The translations under genes and the position numbers were made by a program. This document shows, piece by piece, positions 1-10,048 of a stretch of DNA of 64,000 nucleotides. This DNA is from Lytechinus pictus (taxonomy: Eukaryota > Echinodermata > Echinoidea > Temnopleuroida > Toxopneustidae). Within the stretch, counting starts at the first letter, position 1. Each line of letters begins with the position of its first letter. The DNA is taken from positions 7,046,501-7,110,500 of the forward strand of contig NC_087258.1 of NCBI RefSeq assembly GCF_037042905.1, given 5' to 3'. The notes beneath the pieces were generated by a model. The model worked only from the letters and a program-made list of their open reading frames with translations. It was not told where the DNA came from and made no database searches.

Positions 1-652
1 CATATGGAAGATAGCGGTCGCACAGTACCCAGTCTGCCTCCGCGTATTTGCCGGCCTTATGAACACGAGCACGGCCATCAAAGAACCCCCAGAAGAGTCT
101 CTCCTGGCCCTTTTGCTGCAGCTCCTTCGTCAAGGCATCAAGTCGAACAAAAGAATCATCGTCCACTTTGAGCACAAATTTATAATTCACATTCTGATCC
201 AACCATACAAACATCTCAATCAACTTCTGTGTTAGGGCGTAGAAGCCATCCTTAAGGTCCGAAAGAAAAAGAAGATCGTTATATTTCTTCTGCTCCTTCT
301 CTAAATCTTCCAACTGATCCGCTGGTAGGTCAGCAATACCAATCACAAATTTAACAATCATGTCGCTGGACCGTAATGTCAACCACGTGTCGCGTAAAAC
401 TTGACGTCCAGCGAGAAGTTTTGGTCCCGACATAACTAGTATAACTAAAAATGCAGAGAGTGGTTTAGCACCATCACTGTTATCCAACGTCCTTAACTGA
501 TCTCGGTTTGAACGCTCCCTCGGACAAGGTTTAGAGGAGTCCTCCGACAGGTTGCAGGATGACAGGAGGAGAACAACACCACAGAAAGAAAATACTGGGA
601 TGCATAAGAGAAGGCGGGTCAGAAACCAATGGAATGTGAGGGACATCCGCAT
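1..652 (-). CDS. B3GALT6: Beta-1,3-galactosyltransferase 6 (5' part of the gene, runs off the left edge)
   Basis: A Golgi type II glycosyltransferase (GT31 family) that adds the second galactose of the glycosaminoglycan linker tetrasaccharide on proteoglycan core proteins. The frame reads 217 residues from ATG at 652-650 to the window edge without a stop. Residues 9-31 form a hydrophobic signal-anchor. RDTW lies at 87-90, and KVDDDSF at 162-168 carries the DDD metal/UDP-sugar motif at 164-166. The following WGFFDGRARV (188-197) and WVLCDRYLPY (208-217) are strongly B3GALT6-like. Human B3GALT6 is about 329 residues, so roughly the last third lies to the left. The visible coding part is unspliced, as in vertebrates. 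A good acceptor (TTGTTGCAG) ends at 662, nine bases before the ATG, so a 5' UTR intron is likely. The start is chosen because it gives the anchor segment and has A at -3. The alternative, another GT31 member, is less likely given the C-terminal block. Confidence 0.93.
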   Translation of the reverse strand, partial: MRMSLTFHWFLTRLLLCIPVFSFCGVVLLLSSCNLSEDSSKPCPRERSNRDQLRTLDNSDGAKPLSAFLVILVMSGPKLLAGRQVLRDTWLTLRSSDMIVKFVIGIADLPADQLEDLEKEQKKYNDLLFLSDLKDGFYALTQKLIEMFVWLDQNVNYKFVLKVDDDSFVRLDALTKELQQKGQERLFWGFFDGRARVHKAGKYAEADWVLCDRYLPY

Positions 653-671
653 TTTGATCACCTGCAACAAG
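653..671 (-). other. Splice acceptor and short 5' UTR ahead of the B3GALT6 ATG
   Basis: On the minus strand a pyrimidine-rich stretch ends in TTGCAG, with AG at 663-662, and is followed by GTGATCAAA and the ATG. This implies that only nine untranslated bases share the coding exon and that the rest of the 5' UTR is in an upstream exon. Candidate donors on the same strand with GTAAGTG context sit at 2515 and 3293. Which one is used cannot be decided from sequence. Confidence 0.5.
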
Positions 672-890
672 AAAATTAAACATTAATTTTTCAATCTACG
701 TTTAGACCAAACTACTTTGCCTATTAAAGATGAATCTTTAGGAAATGAAAATCTAACTTTGAAGAGGTTATAACGCCTGTTATCTTCATAATCTGGTCTA
801 TGAAAATGCTTGGACTTGGGGTGAATATTCAACTTCTAGTTCTAATGCAAGTTTTTTTTAATGGCATTCCATATAATCCCTCTTTGCTTT

Positions 891-1384
891 AAAGGTGAAG
901 TTCACCCTGAGAAAAAGTTTATTGTAAAAATAGCAGAAAAAATAATAGAAAATTTTGACGAAGATTTTAGGGGAAATCCATCGAAGAATTAAAAAGTTAT
1001 TGGAATTTTAATTATTTGATTTGTGACATCCTATGCGAGCAGCTTTTCTACATATCGTATGGTAAAAATTCAATGAAATGTCATTTTCTCAGAAACTTTA
1101 GTTTTATTGTACTTTTAGAATCTCAATACACAAATGATTTCACACCCGCTCCTAAAAAGAAAACAAAAAGAAGTGATCATGAATCATTAAAAAAATGAAA
1201 AATTCATATATTTTATATTACATAAATGTAACATATGGGGCAGCTGCTCGCTCATGACGTCACAAATCAAAAACTTGAAATTCTAATAACTTTCTTAATC
1301 TTTAATGGATTTTCCTCAAACCTTTGAACACCAATATTCTTTATTTTTCTGCTATTCTTACTTGTAACAAAGTTTTTCCTATAA
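891..1384. repeat. Diverged palindromic MITE-like element
   Basis: The left end (AAAGGTGAAGTTCACCCTGAG) and the right part (TGACGTCACAAAT, then TAATAACTTTCTTAATC and CAAACCTTTGAAC) have the layout of the palindromic elements at 12.8, 27.7 and 31.1 kb. All contain a TGATGTCAC-like core and an ATAACTTTCTTA-like word. Boundaries are approximate. The 60-codon ORF inside is not considered a gene. Confidence 0.4.
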
Positions 1385-1662
1385 AAACCATGTCCTGCTC
1401 CCATGCCTGTTTTAATTAATGGAGAATCAAAATTTGGGATCAAAATGCTTAGTGTGAGAGGGGGAAAATAACAAAACAGAATAATGAAAGTTTAGGAGAA
1501 AATATTGTATTCAAAATGAGATCATTAAGAAAATACAAATTTATTTGGCAATTTGGGGAGTAGATTACAAATTGTTCATAAATCTTGGGTCAAACTCTAC
1601 CATTCCTTATATCATGACTTTGTGATTTTTCTCACTTTCAGTTCTCCAATTTGAGATATCCC
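1385..1662. other. AT-rich spacer, nothing recognised
   Basis: Low-complexity AT-rich sequence with no coding potential, RNA signature or repeat boundary that I can see. Confidence 0.5.
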
Positions 1663-1663
1663 T

Positions 1664-1950
1664 GGTAATAATAATAATAATATAAGGTATTTATATTGCG
1701 CACATCATATCCACCTTGTTAGGTGCTCAAGGCGCTCCTATATTACCCGGCTAAGCTAGGCGTTCATAGCGTACACAGCTTTTTAAGGAATTACTTCCTA
1801 CCGGTACCCATTTACCTCACCTGGGTTGAGTGCAGCACATTGTGGATCAGTTTCTTGCTGAAGGAAATTACGCCATGGCTGGGATTCGAACCCACGACCC
1901 TCTGTTTCAAAGTCTGGAGACTAATCCACTGGGCCACAACGCTCCACAAG
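1664..1950 (-). mobile_element. tRNA-derived SINE, copy 1 (minus orientation)
   Basis: On the minus strand it begins with a tRNA-like head: GGCCCAGTGGATTAGTC resembles an A box and GGGTTCGAATCCCAG is a B box. A conserved body follows (CCATGGCGTAATTTCCTTCAGCAAGAAA, positions 1849-1880, then a GGGTACC block) and it ends in an ATT/ATTATT trinucleotide tail at 1664-1682. The same body recurs at 18.6, 21.3 and 43.9 kb. It is transcribed by RNA polymerase III in intact members and depends on a LINE partner for movement. Confidence 0.85.
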
Positions 1951-2860
1951 AGTTGTTGGTAACAACAACTCTTGATTTTTTTTCATATTTTTTTTCCAAA
2001 AGTCATTCAAGCTTTCACTTTATAACTGTATTCCTCTTCCTCTATGCAGTTACATAGTTTTTCTTTTTCTCTTAAAGTAATTTGCTATAATTTGTGTTGG
2101 ATTGAGCAATGTCCTTTTATTTTTTTTCATAGTGATGTAGTCACTATGTAAACAATCTCAATGATATGGAATGCAGATTTATTGTACATATTCTTCCATC
2201 ATTTTAAAGATTTGTGACCAAGTCAAATGTTGAAGTGTCTATATAAGGGACAAATAAAAAACTTGAATTTAATTGAATTGATTCTCCTTAACTGCAATAA
2301 AATTGGGCTAATTTCAGGTTAATCAATCAACCATGATTCATGAGTGCTGAATATATTCAGGAAAAAGGCAATTTATTTTATCATCAAATACAAGGGAAAA
2401 ATCAGGGAGTCTAGCTAGAGAGATCTGATTGTTGCATGATTAAAAGTTCACAATATTGAGCTCAGCCCAAGATAATAGTACTTAATAGAAATGAGGAGAG
2501 ATACTGTCCACTTACTTTAATCCATCAATGCTTGAACTTGTAAATAGTCCCTGACTCCCTGAGATGGCCTGTTCAAATTTTACAGAAAGCGAGAAACAAT
2601 TACAAAGACAAGTAAAAAAAAGTGACTAAGAAAAATAGTGCAGTATTTTAGACAAGCGGAGTCTAATGAATTATGTAGATCTACTCTACTCTAGATCTGC
2701 TTGTCGCTGTCGAGGCTAGATCTTTTTCATTCATTGCATTGCAGAACATTTTCTACACTATATAGTGATGTCTAGACTAAGAGAAAACATATGAAACATC
2801 CAACCAGATTGTAAAAATAAAATGAATTATAACTAGAACTTTAATTCGTCATGAGGACGA
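1951..2860. other. Intergenic AT-rich sequence with a possible B3GALT6 first-exon donor
   Basis: No coding region is supported. On the minus strand TTAAA|GTAAGTGG (donor GT at 2515-2514) is a possible 5' splice site pairing with the acceptor at 662. Otherwise the stretch shows only AT-rich spacer. Confidence 0.3.
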
Positions 2861-3023
2861 ATTAGGTGATCTGTCTCTGATTTCATGATCACGAAGAAAT
2901 TCAGCATATTTATTGAGATCAATATGATCATCATACGCTAACAAGAAAAGGGCGGAAAAAAAAATAAATAAAAAAGAAAATTCGTACGAAATAGTTGATT
3001 TGTCGATTGACAGATCACCTAAT
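2861..3023. repeat. Short inverted-repeat element with 15-bp perfect arms
   Basis: ATTAGGTGATCTGTC at 2861-2875 is the exact reverse complement of GACAGATCACCTAAT at 3009-3023. Immediately left is a second hairpin, AATTCGTC-ATGAG-GACGAATT (2843-2863). The content is AT-rich. It could be a small MITE or a structured transcript. Confidence 0.5.
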
Positions 3024-3039
3024 AACGCAAAATCACATG

Positions 3040-3230
3040 GCAGCGGGATGGATGCCTGCAAAAGTGCAAGCGCTGCATCCACCAGGACCTGCCATCACCG
3101 CGCCGCCCACAACTGCACCCCACCGACTACCTCCATGTCCAACTAACCGGCTCCAGCCGACCAGCAATACGTCCACGACCACGTCACCGCTGAAGCCGCA
3201 GGTGCATACACTGATATTAACAGGGATCTA
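3040..3230. other. GC-rich island with no recognised gene
   Basis: About 190 bp of clearly higher GC and CpG than the surroundings. Forward frames read Pro/Thr/Ala-rich peptide without similarity I recognise. A second GTAAGTG donor on the minus strand lies just right, at 3293. It may be an untranslated first exon or promoter region of B3GALT6, or a retroelement scrap. Confidence 0.25.
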
Positions 3231-4853
3231 AATGAGAATTTCTACAACTACTATTTACTTAATATCAGTCATTAGCTATTGCAACACACTTACTTTAAGA
3301 ACAGCGTGAAATGTATCGTAGATAGATACAAACTGTTTCCACCCGGATCTTACTGAGCTGAGCTGAAATAGCTGGCTGTGTAGCACTCAACTTGAGTTCT
3401 CGATCTCCCGTCTTTCTTGTGCCAGTCGTTTATATCTTTAGCTTTCGATCCGCGATGATATCCGTAGGTAAATTGTGCGGGAAAACTCGATTACATTATT
3501 GAAACGGCTGGTACGCCTCTAACTGATCATTACGTTGATCTTGAATGGAGGTCACTGCTAGTGCTAGCTGCTAAACGTCAATAATCTACAGACGGGTTGA
3601 TGGACAACTACTTTAAAAGGTAACTTTTGAACATCTAACAAACTTTTGTTCATTGAATATTGTGTATACACTATGAGAAAGAATGAATTATCTGATATTT
3701 CTGATTTTGGTTCGGAAATTTGTGTTGATTGTATGAGTATTTATGTATCATTTGATGGGTTTGCTTACCGTAAAATCGTACATTCTGACACTGGCAGACT
3801 AATATGTTGGGCCATAATCATACAATACTAACCTCGTACTAGTCTGAGTGGGCCATAATCAGCGTGTGCGATTTCTAATGCACTCAAGTCAATATGTGCC
3901 ACCGCAATTCTTGGATTTATGTATTGGAATCGCACATGGACAAAATCACTGGCTTTGCCTACACTATAGTAAACCAAATAACCAATTGCTCAGGGTTAAC
4001 CAATCTTGCATTACATTACAACTGGGAGACTGGATGGGGCCTGTTGCATGAAAGGGTCTTTCGTAGAACCATTCTACATAAGAACGAGATATCGCTCAAC
4101 TGTTTCACAAAGCCGATTTGGGCGATACGAAAAATGGTCCTTGGAAAGACACCTCCAGACATGTCCTACGTGGGCATGATCGTCTTTGCGCACCGCCCGC
4201 CACCGTCGGCATTGAGAGAAAATGCGTTTGCGGCAAGCCACACTGACATATCACCTTTTAACATTTTTTGGGGTTGCACACTGATGCATTTTATCTGGGA
4301 TGGCGCCAAGTTATTTTTTGTATGGGGGCTAGTTGTCATCAATTTCAGGTCGACTTTTTGCACGGCAAGACGACCAAAAACAGATGTCATTTTAACTTCT
4401 CCGGGCATTATGTCCGGCCCGGGGGTAATGTAGGCCCAAATATTTTTTTAATGTTTTCTTTTATTCTCCGTCCTATCCCCACACCATTTCCATTGATTTT
4501 TTTTTAAATATCGAAATGGGCGGCACTATCTCTCTGACCCCTCATGCTTTCTCGTTATAGATAATTAAACAACATGAAAACAAATTTCTTTAAAAGAAAT
4601 TATGTCAGGTAAAAAACGTGTTTATAACGTTCAGCAAAAAAAAACCACGATACAAAACTAAAATGTTAAACATGGTAAATCATTCATTTATTTTTATTTC
4701 ATTTTCATTATAATTATTTTTTTTTGTTGAGATTAATTTTAATCCATGAAAATTAATTGTCGGATTTGGGCTAACTTGAGATGCGAAACAGTGAAACAAA
4801 ACAAAAAATCTGCAGTAACAAGAACAGCTAATTGAATTTAAGATACAGATTAT
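3231..4853. other. Intergenic spacer, no supported gene
   Basis: It contains a 179-codon open frame (3894-4433) with no recognisable domain, a biased composition and several overlapping frames of equal quality, so I do not call it. 4440-4853 is AT-rich. Confidence 0.4.
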
Positions 4854-5635
4854 AGGGACAGTGATTTTCCGCGATAGCGGACAACGAACGGAATTCACGG
4901 AAAGGGCCTTTTGAAACGGGAAGTGGCATTTCAAACGGAAAATCACGGAAAACGTATTTTCCCTCAAAATACACAGAATAGCAACAGAAATTACTCCAAA
5001 ATCACATCAAAATGAGAATATTAAATGGCCACAAAACCCCAGAAAACACGATCTCACTTCGCTACTATCATGACAATTCACACATCGTGACTGCACTCGA
5101 CATCGGCACACTCGATTGTACCCCGTACCCGGCCGGCCGGGTTGCACTTCACACATTCGTTCAACTACACGGTCGTGTGTTGCTTCCCTCTACGTTTGAA
5201 GATGTAACAGCACGATATCGTGGTCTTAAAATCCAAGATGGCGGATTGGCAAAAGCCGTTGACTGATGATAACAATGTCCACAAAACCCCCAAATTATCA
5301 ATGAAATATCATTTCACCGTGAAATAATGCTAATAATGTGAAAGGTGAGGATGTATGCATGCTAAATGGGTTTGTAAAAATATTTTATGCACCCGCATAG
5401 ATCCGATTAGAACGGATTCTATTGTGTTGTTGGAACAGTAGCAGATACAAATTTTGACCAGTGTGTGTGTACGTGTTGTGATTTTGCTATTCAATGTGTA
5501 AACGAAATTGTCACTTTTCCGTGTGTACAAAGTCAATGGGGAAACGGAATTTCCGTTTTCTGACATGCTGAAATGGAATTTGAGATTTTCTGAAACGGAA
5601 AAGGCAATTTTTTGAAACGGAAAATCACTGTCCCT
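4854..5635. mobile_element. Non-autonomous DNA transposon with AGGGACAGTGATTTTCCG termini
   Basis: The left terminus AGGGACAGTGATTTTCCG (4854-4871) is matched by CGGAAAATCACTGTCCCT at the right end (to 5635). Inside both ends the word TGAAACGGAAA-like recurs several times, giving subterminal repeats. The 782-bp body has no transposase-like ORF, so it would be a deletion derivative or MITE needing a partner enzyme. A target-site duplication is not evident. Confidence 0.75.
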
Positions 5636-6475
5636 AAGATTAGGCCTATAGCTTACCAATCCATCACAATTATTACAAATGAAGATAAGCTAGTTCATTA
5701 AAGAAAAGATTATGGAAAGTCCATACGAAGAGGCGCATTTTAAATCGTAGGGTAGGCCCCTTTCGGCCCCTATGTAATGTTAAAGCAATAATGTAGTCTC
5801 TACTCCTCAACTTTGAAATGTTGAACATATTTATTTTTTATATTCTTAAACCTTATATTCTTATATAAGCTTCCATAAATAAGTGATCAACTTTAAAGAT
5901 GACCAACGTTTATGATCGTTGTAATAGTTAGCATTATTTCTGTAAATAGTATTTTTCCATTGCGGATTGCACACCTTTTTCTATGTTTTAATTGTTATTG
6001 CAAAGCACTGCTTTATCCACTCGGAATGGAAGGTTAAGCAAAAGAAAAAAACGGGTCCTGGATCGGCCCGGAACTCGGCGCCACCGCTCAACACCGCCGC
6101 TGCAGGCCCGAGAGAAGCCTGGCCTCGCTAGGTGCACGCTATGCCCGAATGCATTTCCGTACCCTGCGATGTCAGTGAATTATGAATTGAACCTAAATAT
6201 TTGTCCGAATCAATTCCCAAGTAACAGTCTTCAATTTGTTTCAATTTTGGTATCCTTTCTTCAAATTGTTTTTGCTCACTCATGCGTGAATAAGGAATAA
6301 TCTAAGTAATATCAGATGAAAGAGGAGATTCTAAGCTTTACATTGGTAGGTCATTTGTCTATTGTACTTGTGATTAAGTTATGATAAATCATCGCTTAAA
6401 CTCGGTTTTGTTTTTTCTGGGAAGCACTATATATGTTTGAACCTACTTATAATCTCCGAGCAGATAATTTAACTT
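5636..6475. other. Intergenic spacer with a small GC-rich patch
   Basis: The stretch is AT-rich apart from 6050-6170, which is markedly GC-rich (CCCGGAACTCGGCGCCACC and following). No reading frame or RNA fold in that patch was recognised. It may be a fragment of an old repeat. Confidence 0.3.
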
Positions 6476-6476
<1 letters not shown>

Positions 6477-6511
<35 letters not shown>

Positions 6512-6630
6512 TTTGAAGAAATGGATGAAGAGAACATCCATTTCTTCACAAAATATTTAAACAAAAGAGTTGCCAAAGCTGTTGTACATGTATAATTTCA
6601 CACATATATATATATATATATATATTTATT
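6477..6630. repeat. Paired (TA)n microsatellites around a 13-bp hairpin
   Basis: TA repeats occupy about 6477-6509 and 6604-6625. Between them GAAGAAATGGATG and CATCCATTTCTTC form a perfect 13-bp stem with loop AAGAGAA (about 6516-6548). Confidence 0.8.
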
Positions 6631-6639
6631 TATTATGCA

Positions 6640-7635
6640 ATGCTCTGAAACCGGGTAATCAGTTGACTTTGTTCACGTTGCGATAGATTTTACAAAAAAT
6701 AGGAAACACGGTGATATATTGATGCTACTTTGTAATATTGTGACGGGAAAGCAAGAAGCAATCAATATACATGTATGCTTACATGTGTGGTATCGTTAAG
6801 AAAACAGATCCTCTGAGAATACCTATTGTTATTTAATGCATGAATAAGATATAGGAAAGTGAAATTCTATGTGAATTTGGTACAAGGGGATAGAGAATTG
6901 CAGGCTTGTTTTGGGCACTGGGAGGCTTGCTCTGTGCATGCTTACTTTATTTTCATTCATAAATTGGCTTGCGGCTGTGGCTGGATGGTGTCACGTAATA
7001 AGCAATGTGTACGTTGCCCGCTTTTGCTGAATGCTATGACATCCATTCTGTACAATTTGCCACTTTCCAACCCTTCATTTATGAGAAAACCCAGAGCAAA
7101 AGATGATTCTTTCTGGACATCGCATTGCATGCCCCCCCCCCTCTCCCCTCCCCGCAACAATGAACAATTTTATTGCATTGCATTGCCATTGGCCTTGCAG
7201 AGCCAATGCTAACTCCATAAAATTGCCACTGCAGAATCTGTGAAAGATTCTTGTTTTCAGATACATGATTGTCTTTTCTTTCTTGATAAGAAAATCAGGG
7301 ACTCAGTTTAATAATTATGAGGGGAGCAATAAAAAGCTCTCCTAGAACTTTTAAGGAGAGCGGTAGAGGAGCACTGCAAAAAGCTTTTCTTCAACATACA
7401 AGGGGAGCGTTTTGTCCAATTAACAAAACGGATGGAGGAAATATATGTACTAAGTTACAATCAACAACCAAAGGAAGGAAACAATCGAATATGTAATATT
7501 GATGCTGTACCTCATTGAACATGTCATTGTAATTCTTGAAATATAATTGTTTTACAATGTATTGTAATGAGATTGTGTGTTATAAAACCTGTTTGAGTGA
7601 GGTTTTGACTTTGGCTAAAAGTTAAGTCACTGACA
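6640..7635. other. Intergenic spacer, no supported gene
   Basis: It includes a poly-C run near 7133 and short purine-rich words. The open frames here (longest 117 codons) overlap on both strands and look random. Confidence 0.4.
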
Positions 7636-7639
7636 ATTT

Positions 7640-8304
7640 TTTTTTTTTCGGGGGCTCCATTTTAAATTTTTTGTCAAATTTCGGGGGCTATTTTTAAATG
7701 CTCTTTTTGTATTTGAGGAATACCTGTTCACTTATTAATAATGAATTATATTACTTTTTGTTTGATATTGTATGATTTTTAAAGTTATTTTTTCATGCTT
7801 AGAATCTTGGATGTGGGTGTGTGTGTGTGTGTGTGTGTGTGACTGTGAGTTGGACTTGGATATAAATTAATTCAATATCTAATTTCTACTCAGTCTATTC
7901 CAGTACAATACCCTGTACTCGGCCTTGTACATGTAATAAAGGCCCACATAACCTCGTTCGTAGGATGAGTGACATTTTTTTCGGGGGCTCCATTTTTAAT
8001 TTTTTGTCAAATTTCGGGGGCTATTTTTAAATGCTCTTTTTGTATTTGAGGAATACCTGTTCACTTATTAATAATGAATTATATTACTTTTTGTTTGATA
8101 TTGTATGATTTTTAAAGTTATTTTTTCATGCTTAGAATCTTGGATGTGGGTGTGTGTGTGTGTGTGTGTGTGACTGTGAGTTGGACTTGGATATAAATGA
8201 ATTCAATATCTAATTTCTACTCCGTTTATTCCAGTACAATACCCTGTACTCGGCCTTGTACATGTAATAAAGGCCCACATAACCTCGTTCGTAGGATGAG
8301 TGAC
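7640..8304. repeat. Tandem duplication, two units of about 331 bp
   Basis: The block starting T-run then CGGGGGCTCCATTTT at 7649 recurs at 7982. Both units carry the same AAATTTCGGGGGCTATTTTTAAATG stretch, a (GT)n tract, CCTGTACTCGGCCTTGTAC and a final CCTCGTTCGTAGGATGAGTGACA. Differences are few (for example TTAATTC versus GAATTC after ATAAA), so the duplication looks recent. Confidence 0.92.
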
Positions 8305-9060
8305 ATACCCTAACTTTTCCTGAAGTTCTTTGAAAACGCAGATCTCCATGAAAATTGCATTTCTCTATGGGGGAGTCTAAATTCGGTGAGAATGTATTCA
8401 TTAAGAACTTAAATATACATGACAATGAAGAAATCATCAAACTTTATTGGCAGTTTTGAATAATATACCTGAAATGTAAACTCTGTCTGAAAGAGAAAAT
8501 CACCATCATTGAGGCCTTTACTGAGCGAATTGTCCCCCAGAGCTCTGGCAGAGAGACAGAGCTCCGACTGGCTAGCTAGAACAAACGCCAATGCGTGCGC
8601 GAGCCTGCCGCCGGCCTTGTAAAATAGATGGAGCTTTGTTTGATGATTTATTGTCTGATATTTACCTCATCCCCTAGAAAAAGAAAACAAATGATTTTTT
8701 AGTTATAATTAATAAATAAGGTAACTTATTTTGGATGTTAATAGGCCGTTTTGAAAAGCAAAGCCGAATGACAACTCACCAATGCTAGGTTACTAGACTC
8801 TGGTATTTATTTCCTCTTTTATCACAGAATTGTGATATCTGTAGGGGAAACATGTGCATTCGAAATTGCACATGGTGGTAGTCATAATGGACCCCTTTAC
8901 ATGCAACTCTTTCCCGACCGTTGCGTTGATTTTTTTTCCATACCTGGTACCATGTGTATGGAAATACGTGGTACAGAAAAAAAGACGCAAAATTTGAAAC
9001 TGCGCTCCTCGCTATTTTCAAGGCTTATTCATGATTTTGAGTGTGGATTTTGGATGATTT
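8305..9060. other. Intergenic spacer, no supported gene
   Basis: Mostly AT-rich. A short moderately GC-rich stretch (8520-8625) and scattered short inverted words occur. No coding or RNA feature is supported. Confidence 0.4.
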
Positions 9061-9260
9061 TTAAATGGTAAGCGGAGCTCGAGCATATGGCGCTAGTGGG
9101 CCGTTGAGTTGTTATCACTCGGCAGTAATTCCGGGGGCGACATTCAGATTACCGCGCAGCTCAGCGATCGCGAGGCGCGCTATTAATCGCGCTACCTAAA
9201 ATGGATTAAGGCGCGCATGTAGCGCGCGATCGCTCTCGCGCGCCTTAAAATCGAGTCCCT
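9061..9260. promoter_or_regulatory. CpG-dense block upstream of UBE2J2, possible promoter
   Basis: This block is rich in GCGCGC and CGATCGC words, with inverted copies (GCGATCGCGAGGCGCGC near 9163 and GCGCGCGATCGC near 9217), in an otherwise CpG-poor region. A GGTAAGCGG donor-like site is at 9066. It lies about 0.8-1 kb before the UBE2J2 ATG and could hold the transcription start, but it could equally be a repeat. Confidence 0.25.
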
Positions 9261-10048
9261 GGAAAATGCTTGTTAAATACATGTTTATGGTATTCTTTGA
9301 TGATTGACATCACCATTTTACAGTGCCATTTTAGATGAATCCACAGCTATTTTCAAAATAAAAAAAATGACCCTTCTGTATTCTTATCTTTACTTTATTT
9401 TTTAATGTGTTTTTACATGCCTTGTTTGGCAATTGGCCAACCTAAAACACCAGTATGACTGAATAAGTGACAGAATAACAGTACCGTATACTTGTGATAA
9501 TGAAATGACTTATCTTGAATATAGGTTATGGGATTGATTTTGGTTTGTTAACTGTGTGTTTATAGCTTCTTTAGATTCATCAAATAACATTTCTACCCCT
9601 TTTTATTTTCTTGGGCAGACAAAGAGATGATAAAACAAAGAAGTTCCAAACTCCTGAATCTTGTTCATGATGGAAATTTAGAGCTGTTCAGTTTCTAACT
9701 GGAGTTCCATTTACACCAGTCATCTTTAATGCAGAACTTCTACATGTATCTTGGATTTTGATAAATGTTTTTCAGTTCATGAATGGTTTTTGGTAGACTT
9801 TTAGAAGTCACAAAGAACTTCAACATAATAGCTACCCTTTCAAGTAGGCTGAAGAGATCAGAAAGTCTCCAGAACTGAATCAGGAAGACACTTAGATAAT
9901 ATCTGTTTGAATTTCCTGTATTTATATCGGGGAGTTGGACTGACACCCAATTGATTGGATAGTGGGAGTGAAGTAAGCTACACTTTACCACTCTGCGGTT
10001 CTGTTGCCAATTTGATAGGATATTACTGATCACACCTGAGACACCAAG
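9261..10048 (+). other. UBE2J2 upstream region and possible 5' UTR
   Basis: A strong acceptor-like sequence (TTTTTATTTTCTTGGGCAG, AG at 9617-9618) precedes the UBE2J2 ATG, with no better acceptor visible closer to it. If used, it gives a 430-base 5' UTR portion on the first coding exon. No other feature is recognised. Confidence 0.3.

Noticed and set aside
2843-2870. Possible hammerhead ribozyme (AATTCGTCATGAGGACGAATT)
   Set aside because: It resembles stem II of a hammerhead, but the invariant CTGATGA and GAAA boxes are not both present, so only a hairpin is supported.
3894-4433. 179-codon open frame on the plus strand
   Set aside because: No domain, signal or repeat recognised. Overlapping frames on both strands are of equal length, composition is not protein-like, and no splice context supports it.
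9740-10033. 97-codon minus-strand frame just before UBE2J2
   Set aside because: No recognisable domain. It lies in the probable 5' UTR of UBE2J2 and looks random.
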